Of a stretch of 64,000 bases of DNA, positions 25,701 through 36,200 are shown piece after piece. The position numbers and the translations under genes are program-made. The stretch comes from Ptiloglossa arizonensis (taxonomy: Eukaryota; Arthropoda; Insecta; Hymenoptera; Colletidae). A model generated the notes under the pieces. The model did no database searches, was not told where the DNA came from, and saw only the letters and a list, made by a program, of their open reading frames with translations. Each line of letters begins with the position of its first letter. The first letter of the stretch is position 1. The stretch spans positions 124,001 through 188,000 of the forward strand of contig NW_027478899.1 of assembly GCF_051014685.1 (NCBI RefSeq), written 5' to 3'.

Positions 25701-26958
25701 AAACTCAACATTTTCGCAGTTCTGATGCTCGAAACGAATAACTAGAACGGCCTAGGGGAAAAGTACGCATACCGTTGTAATCGGGCGAGTTTCTACTTTC
25801 AGATGCAACAGAAATTTTGCGGATTGGTCAAACCGTTCGCGAGATATGGCAGTTTGGAGGTAAGAAACGCTTGAGAAACTCAAAATTTTCGCAGTTCTGA
25901 TGCTCGAAACGAATAACTAGAACGGACTAGGGGAAAAGTACGCATACCGTTGTAATCGGGCGAGTTTCTACTTTCAGATGCAACAGAAATTTTGCGGATT
26001 GGTCATTCCTTTCGCGAGATATGGCAGTTTGGATGTAAGAAACGCTTGAGAAACTCAAAATTTTCGCAGTTCTGATGCTCGAAACGAATAACTAGAACGG
26101 CGTAGGGGAAAAGTACGCCTACCGTTGTAATCGGGCGAGTTTGTACTTTCAGATGCAACAGAAATTTTGCGGATTGGTCAATCCGTTCGCGAGATATGGC
26201 AGTTTGGAGGTAAGAAACGCTTGAGAAACTCAAAATTTTCGCAGTTCTGATGCTCGAAACGAATAACTAGAACGGACTTGGGGAAATGTACGCATACCGT
26301 TGTAATCGGGCGAGTTTCTACTTTCAGATGCAACAGAAATTTTGCGGATTGGTCAATCCGTTCGCGAGATATGGCAGTTTGGAGGCAAGAAACGGTCGAG
26401 AAATTCAAAATTATCACAGTTCTGATGCTCGAAACGAATAACTAGAACGGACTTGGGGAAACGTACGCATACCGTTGTAATCGGGCGAGTTTCTACTTTC
26501 AGGTGCAACAGAAATTTTGCGGATTGGTCAATCCGTTCGCGAGATATGGCAGTTTGGAGGCAAGAAACGTTCGAGAAACTCAAAATTATCACAGTTCTTG
26601 ACTCGAAACGAATAACCAGAACGGCCTAGGGGAAAAGTACCCATACCGTTGTAATCGGGCGAGTTTCTACTTTCAGATGCAACAGAAATTTTGCGGATTG
26701 GTCAATCCGTTCGCGAGATATGGCAGTTTGGAAGTAAGAAACGCTTGAGAAACTCAAAATTTTCGCAGTTCTGATGCTCGACAAGCATAACTAGAACGGT
26801 CTAGGGGAAAACTACGCATACCGTTGTAATCGGGCGAGTTTCTACTTTCAGATGCAACAGAAATTTTGCGGATTGGTCAATCCGTTCGCGAGATATGGCA
26901 GTTTGGAGGTAAGAAACGCTTGAGAAACTCAAAATTTTCGCAGTTCTGATGCTCGAAA
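22603..26958 (+). repeat. 4.36-kb duplicated block, copy 2 (offset 6,647)
   Basis: This is the second copy of 15956-20311. It ends where the next monomer changes from GAAACG to GAAATG with CTTGGGG. It contains the sixth copy of the dispersed cassette (marker at 24921). Confidence 0.8.
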
Positions 26959-27849
26959 TGAATAACTAGAACGGACTTGGGGAAACGTACGCATACCGTT
27001 GTAATCGGGCGAGTTTCTACTTTCAGGTGCAACAGAAATTTTGCGGATTGTTCAATCCGTTCGCGAGATATGGCAGTTTGGAGGCAAGAAACGGTCGAGA
27101 AATTCAAAATTATCACAGTTCTGATACTCGAAACGAATAACCAGAACGGCCTAGGGGAAAAGTACGCATACCGTTGTAATCGGGCGAGTTTCTACTTTCA
27201 GATGCAACAGAAATTTTTGCGGATTGGTCAATCCGTTCGCGAGATATGGCAGTTTGGAGGTAGAAACGCTTGAGAAACTCAACATTTTCGCAGTTCTGAT
27301 GCTCGAAACGAATAACTAGAACGGCCTAGGGGAAAACTACACCTACCGTTGTAATCGGGCGAGTTTCTACTTTCAGATGCAACAGAAATTTTGCGGATTG
27401 GTCAATCCGTTCGCGAGATATGGCAGTTTGGAAGTAAGAAACGCTTGAGAAACTCAAAATTTTCGCAGTTCTGATGCTCGACAAGCATAACTAGAACGGT
27501 CTAGGGGGAAAGTACGCATACCGCTGTAATCGGGCGAGTTTCTACTTTCAGATGCAACAGAAATTTTGCGGATTGGTCAAACCGTTCGCGAGATATGGCA
27601 GTTTGGAGGTAAGAAACGCTTGAGAAACTCAAAATTGTCGCAGTTCTGATGCTCGAAACGAATAACTAGAACGGACTAGGGGAAAAGTACGCATACCGTT
27701 GTAATCGGGCGAGTTTCTACTTTCCGATGCAACAGAAATTTTGCGGATTGGTCATTCCTTTCGCGAGATATGGCAGTTTGGAGGTAAGAAACGCTTGAGA
27801 AACTCAAAATTTTCGCAGTTCTGATGCTCGAAACGAATAACTAGAACGG

Positions 27850-27855
27850 CCTAGG
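27850..27855. other. CCTAGG palindrome (AvrII site) in the consensus monomer
   Basis: CCTAGG lies at monomer positions 36-41. It is kept in copies with CGGCCTAGG and lost in subtypes with TCTAGG, ACTAGG, CTTGGG or CGTAGG. It therefore separates subfamilies and would give a digest ladder with multiples of 175 bp that reflects subtype order. Confidence 0.85.
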
Positions 27856-27868
27856 GGAAAAGTACGCA

Positions 27869-27885
27869 TACCGTTGTAATCGGGC
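27869..27885 (+). other. CENP-B-box-like 17-mer, 7 of 9 core bases (weak)
   Basis: TACCGTTGTAATCGGGC aligned to the CENP-B core nTTCGnnnnAnnCGGGn matches C, G, A and CGGG but has AC in place of TT. It is present in most monomers; the GCTGTAATCGGG and GTTGTAAGCGGG subtypes alter its inner bases, some of which are free positions. By my estimate about 0.5 such 7-of-9 matches are expected per monomer by chance, so binding is speculative. Confidence 0.25.
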
Positions 27886-27910
27886 GAGTTTCTACTTTCA
27901 GATGCAACAG

Positions 27911-27917
27911 AAATTTT
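27911..27917. other. A/T tract AAATTTT, monomer positions 97-103
   Basis: AAATTTT lies inside the most conserved part of the monomer, just upstream of the 105-120 dyad. A second tract, AAAATTTT, occupies positions 167-174 in consensus copies and is broken in subtypes with CATTTT, AATTGTC or AATTATC. Short AnTn tracts favour DNA bending and nucleosome positioning; that role here is inference. Confidence 0.6.
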
Positions 27918-27918
27918 G

Positions 27919-27934
27919 CGGATTGGTCAATCCG
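27919..27934. other. Perfect dyad CGGATTG-GT-CAATCCG
   Basis: Seven bases on each side of a GT centre are perfect reverse complements. It lies at monomer positions 105-120 and is intact in the majority of copies. Many subtype-diagnostic substitutions fall exactly here (TTAGTC, TTTGTC, TCATTCC, TCATTCCT, TCAAACCG, TCAATCCC, TCGTTCC) and each disrupts pairing. Short dyads are a known feature of centromeric satellites in several lineages and may form cruciforms; formation here is unproven. Confidence 0.85.
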
Positions 27935-27951
27935 TTCGCGAGATATGGCAG
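27935..27951 (+). other. Nearly invariant 17-bp block TTCGCGAGATATGGCAG
   Basis: This block (monomer 121-137) immediately follows the dyad and is unchanged in almost every monomer. Rare exceptions are TTCACGAG (near 3448, 9917, 11327, 15868), CGTGAGATATGTC (near 40879 and 48925) and CGCTAGATATGG (near 61345 and 62570). It contains the NruI palindrome TCGCGA. With one preceding base it also scores 7 of 9 against the CENP-B core (TTCG and A kept, CGGG replaced by TGGC). Its conservation next to a variable dyad makes it the best candidate protein-contact site in the monomer. Confidence 0.6.
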
Positions 27952-27969
27952 TTTGGAGGTAAGAAACGC

Positions 27970-27982
27970 TTGAGAAACTCAA
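27970..27982. other. Short dyad TTGAG-AAA-CTCAA
   Basis: A perfect 5-bp inverted repeat around AAA at monomer positions 156-168. It is kept in CTTGAGAAACTC copies and broken in GGTCGAGAAATTC, CTTCAGAAACTC and CTTGCGAAACTC subtypes. Confidence 0.7.
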
Positions 27983-30900
27983 CATTTTCGCAGTTCTGAT
28001 GCTCGAAACGAATAACTAGAACGGCCTAGGGGAAAACTACACCTACCGTTGTAATCGGGCGAGTTTCTACTTTCAGATGCAACAGAAATTTTGCGGATTG
28101 GTCAATCCGTTCGCGAGATATGGCAGTTTGGAAGTAAGAAACGCTTGAGAAACTCAAAATTTTCGCAGTTCTGATGCTCGACAAGCATAACTAGAACGGT
28201 CTAGGGGGAAAGTACGCATACCGCTGTAATCGGGCGAGTTTCTACTTTCAGATGCAACAGAAATTTTGCGGATTGGTCAAACCGTTCGCGAGATATGGCA
28301 GTTTGGAGGTAAGAAACGCTTGAGAAACTCAAAATTGTCGCAGTTCTGATGCTCGAAACGAATAACTAGAACGGACTAGGGGAAAAGTACGCATACCGTT
28401 GTAATCGGGCGAGTTTCTACTTTCCGATGCAACAGAAATTTTGCGGATTGGTCATTCCTTTCGCGAGATATGGCAGTTTGGAGGTAAGAAACGCTTGAGA
28501 AACTCAAAATTTTCGCAGTTCTGATGCTCGAAACGAATAACTAGAACGGCCTAGGGGAAAAGTACGCATACCGTTGTAATCGGGCGAGTTTCTACTTTCA
28601 GATGCAACAGAAATTTTGCGGATTGGTCAATCCCTTCGCGAGATATGGCAGTTTGTAGGTAAGAAACGCTTGAGAAACTCAACATTTTCGCAGTTCTGAT
28701 GCTCGAAACGAATAACTAGAACGGTCTAGGGGAAAAGTACGCATACCGTTGTAATCGGGCGAGTTTCTACTTTCACATGCAACAGAAATTTTGCGCATTG
28801 GTCAAACCGTTCGCGAGATATGGCAGTTTGGAGGTAAGAAACGCTTGAGAAACTCAAAATTTTCGCAGTTCTGATGCTCGAAACGAATAACTAGAACGGA
28901 CTAGGGGAAAAGTACGCATACCGTTGTAATCGGGCGAGTTTCTACTTTCAGATGCAACAGAAATTTTGCGGATTGGTCATTCCTTTCGCGAGATATGGCA
29001 GTTTGGAGGTAAGAAACGCTTGAGAAACTCAAAATTTTCGCAGTTCTGATGCTCGAAACGAATAACTAGAACGGCGTAGGGGAAAAGTACGCCTACCGTT
29101 GTAATCGGGCGAGTTTGTACTTTCAGATGCAACAGAAATTTTGCGGATTGGTCAATCCGTTCGCGAGATATGGCAGTTTGGAGGTAAGAAACGCTTGAGA
29201 AACTCAAAATTTTCGCAGTTCTGATGCTCGAAACGAATAACTAGAACGGACTTGGGGAAACGTACGCATACCGTTGTAATCGGGCGAGTTTCTACTTTCA
29301 GATGCAACAGAAATTTTGCGGATTGGTCAATCCGTTCGCGAGATATGGCAGTTTGGAGGCAAGAAACGGTCGAGAAATTCAAAATTATCACAGTTCTGAT
29401 GCTCGAAACGAATAACTAGAACGGACTTGGGGAAACGTACGCATACCGTTGTAATCGGGCGAGTTTCTACTTTCAGATGCAACAGAATTTTGCGGATTGG
29501 TCAATCCGTTCGCGAGATATGGCAGTTTGGAGGCAAGAAACGGTCGAGAAACTCAAAATTATCACAGTTCTTGACTCGAAACGAATAACCAGAACGGCCT
29601 AGGGGAAAAGTACGCATACCGTTGTAATCGGGCGAGTTTCTACTTTCAGATGCAACAGAAATTTTGCGGATTGGTCAATCCGTTCGCGAGATATGGCAGT
29701 TTGGAGGTAAGAAACGCTTCAGAAACTCAAAATTTTCGCAGTTCTGATGCTCGAAACGAATAACTAGGACGGCCTAGGGGAAAACAACACCTACCGTTGT
29801 AATCGGGCGAGTTTCTACTTTCAGATGCAACAGAAATTTTGCGGATTGGTCAATCCGTTCGCGAGATATGGCAGTTTGGAAGTAAGAAACGCTTGAGAAA
29901 CTCAAAATTTTCGCAGTTCTGATGCTCGACAAGCATAACTAGAACGGTCTAGGGGAAAAGTACGCATACCGCTGTAATCGGGCGAGTTTCTACTTTCAGA
30001 TGCAACAGAAATTTTGCGGATTGGTCAATCCGTTCGCGAGATATGGCAGTTTGTAGGTAAGAAACGCTTGAGAAACTCAACATTTTCGCAGTTCTGATGC
30101 TCGAAACGAATAACTAGAACGGCCTAGGGGAAAACTACGCATACCGTTGTAATCGGGCGAGTTTCTACTTTCAGATGCAACAGAAATTTTGCGGATTTGT
30201 CAATCCGTTCGCGAGATATGGCAGTTTGGATGTAAGAAACGCTTGAGAAACTCAATATTTTCGCAGTTCTGATGCTCGAAATGAATAACTAGAACGGACT
30301 TGGGGAAACGTACGCATACCGTTGTAATCGGGCGAGTTTCTACTTTCAGGTGCAACAGAAATTTTGCGGATTGGTCAATCCGTTCGCGAGATATGGCAGT
30401 TTGGAGGCAAGAAACGGTCGAGAAATTCAAAATTATCACAGTTCTGATGCTCGAAACGAATAACTAGAACGGACTTGGGGAAACGTACGCATACCGTTGT
30501 AATCGGGCGAGTTTCTACTTTCAGATGCAACAGAAATTTTGCGGATTGGTCAATCCGTTCGCGAGATATGGCAGTTTGGAGGCAAGAAACGGTCGAGAAA
30601 CTCAAAATTATCACAGTTCTTGACTCGAAACGAATAACCAGAACGGCCTAGGGGAAAAGTACGCATACCGTTGTAATCGGGCGAGTTTCTACTTTCAGAT
30701 GCAACAGAAATTTTGCGGATTGGTCAATCCGTTCGCGAGATATGGCAGTTTGGAGGTAAGAAACGCTTCAGAAACTCAAAATTTTCGCAGTTCTGATGCT
30801 CGAAACGAATAACTAGGACGGCCTAGGGGAAAACAACACCTACCGTTGTAATCGGGCGAGTTTCTACTTTCAGATGCAACAGAAATTTTGCGGATTGGTC

Positions 30901-33212
30901 AATCCGTTCGCGAGATATGGCAGTTTGGAGGTAAGAAACGCTTGAGAATCTCAAAATTTTCGCAGTTCTGATGCTCGAAACGAATAACTAGAACGGACTT
31001 GGGGAAATGTACGCATACCGTTGTAATCGGGCGAGTTTCTACTTTCAGATGCAACAGAAATTTTGCGGATTGGTCAATCCGTTCGCGAGATATGGCAGTT
31101 TGGAGGCAAGAAACGGTCGAGAAATTCAAAATTATCACAGTTCTGATGCTCGAAACGAATAACTAGAACGGACTTGGGGAAACGTACGCATACCGTTGTA
31201 ATCGGGCGAGTTTCTACTTTCAGGTGCAACAGAAATTTTGCGGATTGGTCAATCCGTTCGCGAGATATGGCAGTTTGGAGGCAAGAAACGTTCGAGAAAC
31301 TCAAAATTATCACAGTTCTTGACTCGAAACGAATAACCAGAACGGCCTAGGGGAAAAGTACGCATACCGTTGTAATCGGGCGAGTTTCTACTTTCAGATG
31401 CAACAGAAATTTTGCGGATTGGTCAATCCGTTCGCGAGATATGGCAGTTTGGAAGTAAGAAACGCTTGAGAAACTCAAAATTTTCGCAGTTCTGATGCTC
31501 GACAAGCATAACTAGAACGGTCTAGGGGAAAACTACGCATACCGTTGTAATCGGGCGAGTTTCTACTTTCAGGTGCAACAGAAATTTTGCGGATTGTTCA
31601 ATCCGTTCGCGAGATATGGCAGTTTGGAGGCAAGAAACGGTCGAGAAATTCAAAATTATCACAGTTCTGATACTCGAAACGAATAACCAGAACGGCCTAG
31701 GGGAAAAGTACGCATACCGCTGTAATCGGGCGAGTTTCTACTTTCAGATGCAACAGAAATTTTGCGGATTGGTCAAACCGTTCGCGAGATATGGCAGTTT
31801 GGAGGTAAGAAACGCTTGAGAAACTCAAAATTGTCGCAGTTCTGATGCTCGAAACGAATAACTAGAACGGACTAGGGGAAAAGTACGCATACCGTTGTAA
31901 TCGGGCGAGTTTCTACTTTCCGATGCAACAGAAATTTTGCGGATTGGTCATTCCTTTCGCGAGATATGGCAGTTTGGAGGTAAGAAACGCTTGAGAAACT
32001 CAAAATTTTCGCAGTTCTGATGCTCGAAACGAATAACTAGAACGGCCTAGGGGAAAAGTACGCATACCGTTGTAATCGGGCGAGTTTCTACTTTCAGATG
32101 CAACAGAAATTTTGCGGATTGGTCAATCCCTTCGCGAGATATGGCAGTTTGTAGGTAAGAAACGCTTGAGAAACTCAACATTTTCGCAGTTCTGATGCTC
32201 GAAACGAATAACTAGAACGGTCTAGGGGAAAAGTACGCATACCGTTGTAATCGGGCGAGTTTCTACTTTCACATGCAACAGAAATTTTGCGCATTGGTCA
32301 AACCGTTCGCGAGATATGGCAGTTTGGAGGTAAGAAACGCTTGAGAAACTCAAAATTTTCGCAGTTCTGATGCTCGAAACGAATAACTAGAACGGACTAG
32401 GGGAAAAGTACGCATACCGTTGTAATCGGGCGAGTTTCTACTTTCAGATGCAACAGAAATTTTGCGGATTGGTCATTCCTTTCGCGAGATATGGCAGTTT
32501 GGAGGTAAGAAACGCTTGAGAAACTCAAATTTTCGCAGTTCTGATGCTCGAAACGAATAACTAGAACGGCGTAGGGGAAAAGTACGCCTACCGTTGTAAT
32601 CGGGCGAGTTTGTACTTTCAGATGCAACAGAAATTTTGCGGATTGGTCAATCCGTTCGCGAGATATGGCAGTTTGGAGGTAAGAAACGCTTGAGAAACTC
32701 AAAATTTTCGCAGTTCTGATGCTCGAAACGAATAACTAGAACGGACTTGGGGAAACGTACGCATACCGTTGTAATCGGGCGAGTTTCTACTTTCAGATGC
32801 AACAGAAATTTTGTGGATTGGTCAATCCGTTCGCGAGATATGGCAGTTTGGAGGCAAGAAACGGTCGAGAAACTCAAAATTATCACAGTTCTTGACTCGA
32901 AACGAATAACCAGAACGGCCTAGGGGAAAAGTACGCATACCGTTGTAATCGGGCGAGTTTCTACTTTCAGATGCAACAGAAATTTTGCGGATTGGTCAAT
33001 CCGTTCGCGAGATATGGCAGTTTGGAGGTAAGAAACGCTTCAGAAACTCAAAATTTTCGCAGTTCTGATGCTCGAAACGAATAACTAGGACGGCCTAGGG
33101 GAAAACAACACCTACCGTTGTAATCGGGCGAGTTTCTACTTTCAGATGCAACAGAAATTTTGCGGATTGGTCAATCCGTTCGCGAGATATGGCAGTTTGG
33201 AAGTAAGAAACG

Positions 33213-36200
33213 CTTGAGAAACTCAAAATTTTCGCAGTTCTGATGCTCGACAAGCATAACTAGAACGGTCTAGGGGAAAAGTACGCATACCGCTGTAATC
33301 GGGCGAGTTTCTACTTTCAGATGCAACAGAAATTTTGCGGATTGGTCAATCCGTTCGCGAGATATGGCAGTTTGTAGGTAAGAAACGCTTGAGAAACTCA
33401 ACATTTTCGCAGTTCTGATGCTCGAAACGAATAACTAGAACGGCCTAGGGGAAAACTACGCATACCGTTGTAATCGGGCGAGTTTCTACTTTCAGATGCA
33501 ACAGAAATTTTGCGGATTTGTCAATCCGTTCGCGAGATATGGCAGTTTGGATGTAAGAAACGCTTGAGAAACTCAATATTTTCGCAGTTCTGATGCTCGA
33601 AATGAATAACTAGAACGGACTTGGGGAAACGTACGCATACCGTTGTAATCGGGCGAGTTTCTACTTTCAGGTGCAACAGAAATTTTGCGGATTGGTCAAT
33701 CCGTTCGCGAGATATGGCAGTTTGGAGGCAAGAAACGGTCGAGAAATTCAAAATTATCACAGTTCTGATGCTCGAAACGAATAACTAGAACGGACTTGGG
33801 GAAACGTACGCATACCGTTGTAATCGGGCGAGTTTCTACTTTCAGATGCAACAGAAATTTTGCGGATTGGTCAATCCGTTCGCGAGATATGGCAGTTTGG
33901 AGGCAAGAAACGGTCGAGAAACTCAAAATTATCACAGTTCTTGACTCGAAACGAATAACCAGAACGGCCTAGGGGAAAAGTACGCATACCGTTGTAATCG
34001 GGCGAGTTTCTACTTTCAGATGCAACAGAAATTTTGCGGATTGGTCAATCCGTTCGCGAGATATGGCAGTTTGGAGGTAAGAAACGCTTCAGAAACTCAA
34101 AATTTTCGCAGTTCTGATGCTCGAAACGAATAACTAGGACGGCCTAGGGGAAAACAACACCTACCGTTGTAATCGGGCGAGTTTCTACTTTCAGATGCAA
34201 CAGAAATTTTGCGGATTGGTCAATCCGTTCGCGAGATATGGCAGTTTGGAAGTAAGAAACGCTTGAGAAACTCAAAATTTTCGCAGTTCTGATGCTCGAC
34301 AAGCATAACTAGAACGGTCTAGGGGAAAAGTACGCATACCGCTGTAATCGGGCGAGTTTCTACTTTCAGATGCAACAGAAATTTTGCGGATTGGTCAATC
34401 CGTTCGCGAGATATGGCAGTTTGTAGGTAAGAAACGCTTGAGAAACTCAACATTTTCGCAGTTCTGATGCTCGAAACGAATAACTAGAACGGCCTAGGGG
34501 AAGACTACGCATACCGTTGTAATCGGGCGAGTTTCTACTTTCAGATGCAACAGAAATTTTGCGGATTTGTCAATCCGTTCGCGAGATATGGCAGTTTGGA
34601 GGTAAGAAACGCTTGAGAAACTCAAAATTTTCGCAGTTCTGATGCTCGAAATGAATAACTAGAACGGACTTGGGGAAACGTACGCATACCGTTGTAATCG
34701 GGCGAGTTTCTACTTTCAGGTGCAACAGAAATTTTGCGGACTGGTCAATCCGTTCGCGAGATATGGCAGTTTGGAGGCAAGAAACGGTCGAGAAATTCAA
34801 AATTATCACAGTTCTGATACTCGAAACGAATAACCAGAACGGCCTAGGGGAAAAGTACGCATACCGTTGTAATCGGGCGAGTTTCTACTTTCAGATGCAA
34901 CAGAAATTTTGCGGATTGGTCAATCCGTTCGCGAGATATGGCAGTTTGGAGGTAAGAAACGCTTGAGAAACTCAACATTTTCGCAGTTCTGATGCTCGAA
35001 ACGAATAACTAGAACGGCCTAGGGGAAAACTACACCTACCGTTGTAATCGGGCGAGTTTCTACTTTCAGATGCAACAGAAATTTTGCGGATTGGTCGTTC
35101 CGTTCGCGAGATATGGCAGTTTGGAAGTAAGAAACGCTTGAGAAACTCAAAATTTTCGCAGTTCTGATGCTCGACAAGCATAACTAGAACGGTCTAGGGG
35201 AAAAGTACGCATACCGTTGTAATCGGGCGAGTTTCTACTTTCAGATGAAACAGAAATTTTGCGGATTGGTCATTCCTTTCGCGAGATATGGCAGTTTGGA
35301 GGTAAGAAACGCTTGAGAAACTCAACATTTTCGCAGTTCTGATGCTCGAAACGAATAACTAGAACGGCCTAGGGGAAACGTACGCATACCGTTGTAATCG
35401 GGCGAGTTTCTACTTTCAGATGCAACAGAAATTTTGCGGATTGGTCAATCCGTTCGCGAGATATGGCAGTTTGGAGGCAAGAAACGGTCGAGAAATTCAA
35501 AATTATCACAGTTCTGATGCTCGAAACGAATAACTAGAACGGACTTGGGGAAACGTACGCATACCGTTGTAATCGGGCGAGTTTCTACTTTCAGATGCAA
35601 CAGAAATTTTGCGGATTGGTCAATCCGTTCGCGAGATATGGCAGTTTGGAGGCAAGAAACGGTCGAGAAACTCAAAATTATCACAGTTCTTGACTCGAAA
35701 CGAATAACCAGAACGGCCTAGGGGAAAAGTACGCACACCGTTGTAATCGGGCGAGTTTCTACTTTCAGATGCAACAGAAATTTTGCGGATTGGTCAATCC
35801 GTTCGCGAGATATGGCAGTTTGGAGGTAAGAAACGCTTCAGAAACTCAAAATTTTCGCAGTTCTGATGCTCGAAACGAATAACTAGGACGGCCTAGGGGA
35901 AAACAACACCTACCGTTGTAATCGGGCGAGTTTCTACTTTCAGATGCAACAGAAATTTTGCGGTTTGGTCAATCCGTTCGCGAGATATGGCAGTTTGGAA
36001 GTAAGAAACGCTTGAGAAACTCAAAATTTTCGCAGTTCTGATGCTCGACAAGCATAACTAGAACGGTCTAGGGGAAAAGTACGCATACCGCTGTAATCGG
36101 GCGAGTTTCTACTTTCAGATGCAACAGAAATTTTGCGGATTGGTCAATCCGTTCGCGAGATATGGTAGTTTGTAGGTAAGAAACGCTTGAGAAACTCAAC

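Larger units (their letters stand above)
27815..27989 (+). repeat. Representative consensus-like 175-bp monomer
   Basis: This copy carries the commonest base at nearly all diagnostic positions: GAAACGAATAAC, CGGCCTAGG, AAGTACGCATACC, GTTGTAATCGGG, CAGATGC, ATTGGTCAATCCG, GGAGGTAAG and CTTGAGAAACTC. Its one departure is CAACATT near the 3' end, where most copies have CAAAATT. Main subtypes differ at a few linked sites: GACAAGCATAAC with CGGTCTAGG; GGACTTGGGGAAACG; AACTACACC or ACAACACC; TTGTAAGCG with ATTAGTC; TCATTCC; TCAAACCG; GGATGTATG; GTAGGTAAG; and GGAGGCAAG with AAATTATCAC. The monomer start is arbitrary and was chosen to match the start of the window. Confidence 0.9.
27260..28659 (+). 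repeat. 4-mer tandem duplication (700 bp)
   Basis: Two successive 700-bp units each contain, in order, an AACTACACC monomer with GAAGTAAG, a GACAAGC monomer with CTAGGGGGAAAG (27501 and 28201) and TCAAACCG, an ACTAGG monomer with CCGATGC and TCATTCCT, and a GAAACG/CCTAGG monomer. The units part at TCAATCCG (27931) against TCAATCCC (28631). Confidence 0.75.
26959..33212 (+). repeat. Patchwork segment of re-used blocks
   Basis: This segment is assembled from pieces seen elsewhere. About 27873-29972 matches 20351-22450. About 29400-30927 matches about 32720-34248 at offset 3,321. The GCAAG/GGTGC monomers at 30899-31313 match 26178-26592 at offset 4,721. The private variant ATTGTTCAATCC occurs at 27046 and 31592. 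Single-base indels are unusually frequent here (27211, 27261, 29485, 32528). I see no gene. Confidence 0.75.

Noticed and set aside
27919..27934. Rho-independent terminator from the CGGATTG/CAATCCG dyad.
   Set aside because: The loop is only two bases, no T-run follows, and the array has no genes to terminate.
32397..32702. A 101-residue minus-strand frame longer than its neighbours.
   Set aside because: The extra length comes from a single lost A near 32528 that joins two satellite frames; it is a frameshift by-product and possibly a consensus error.
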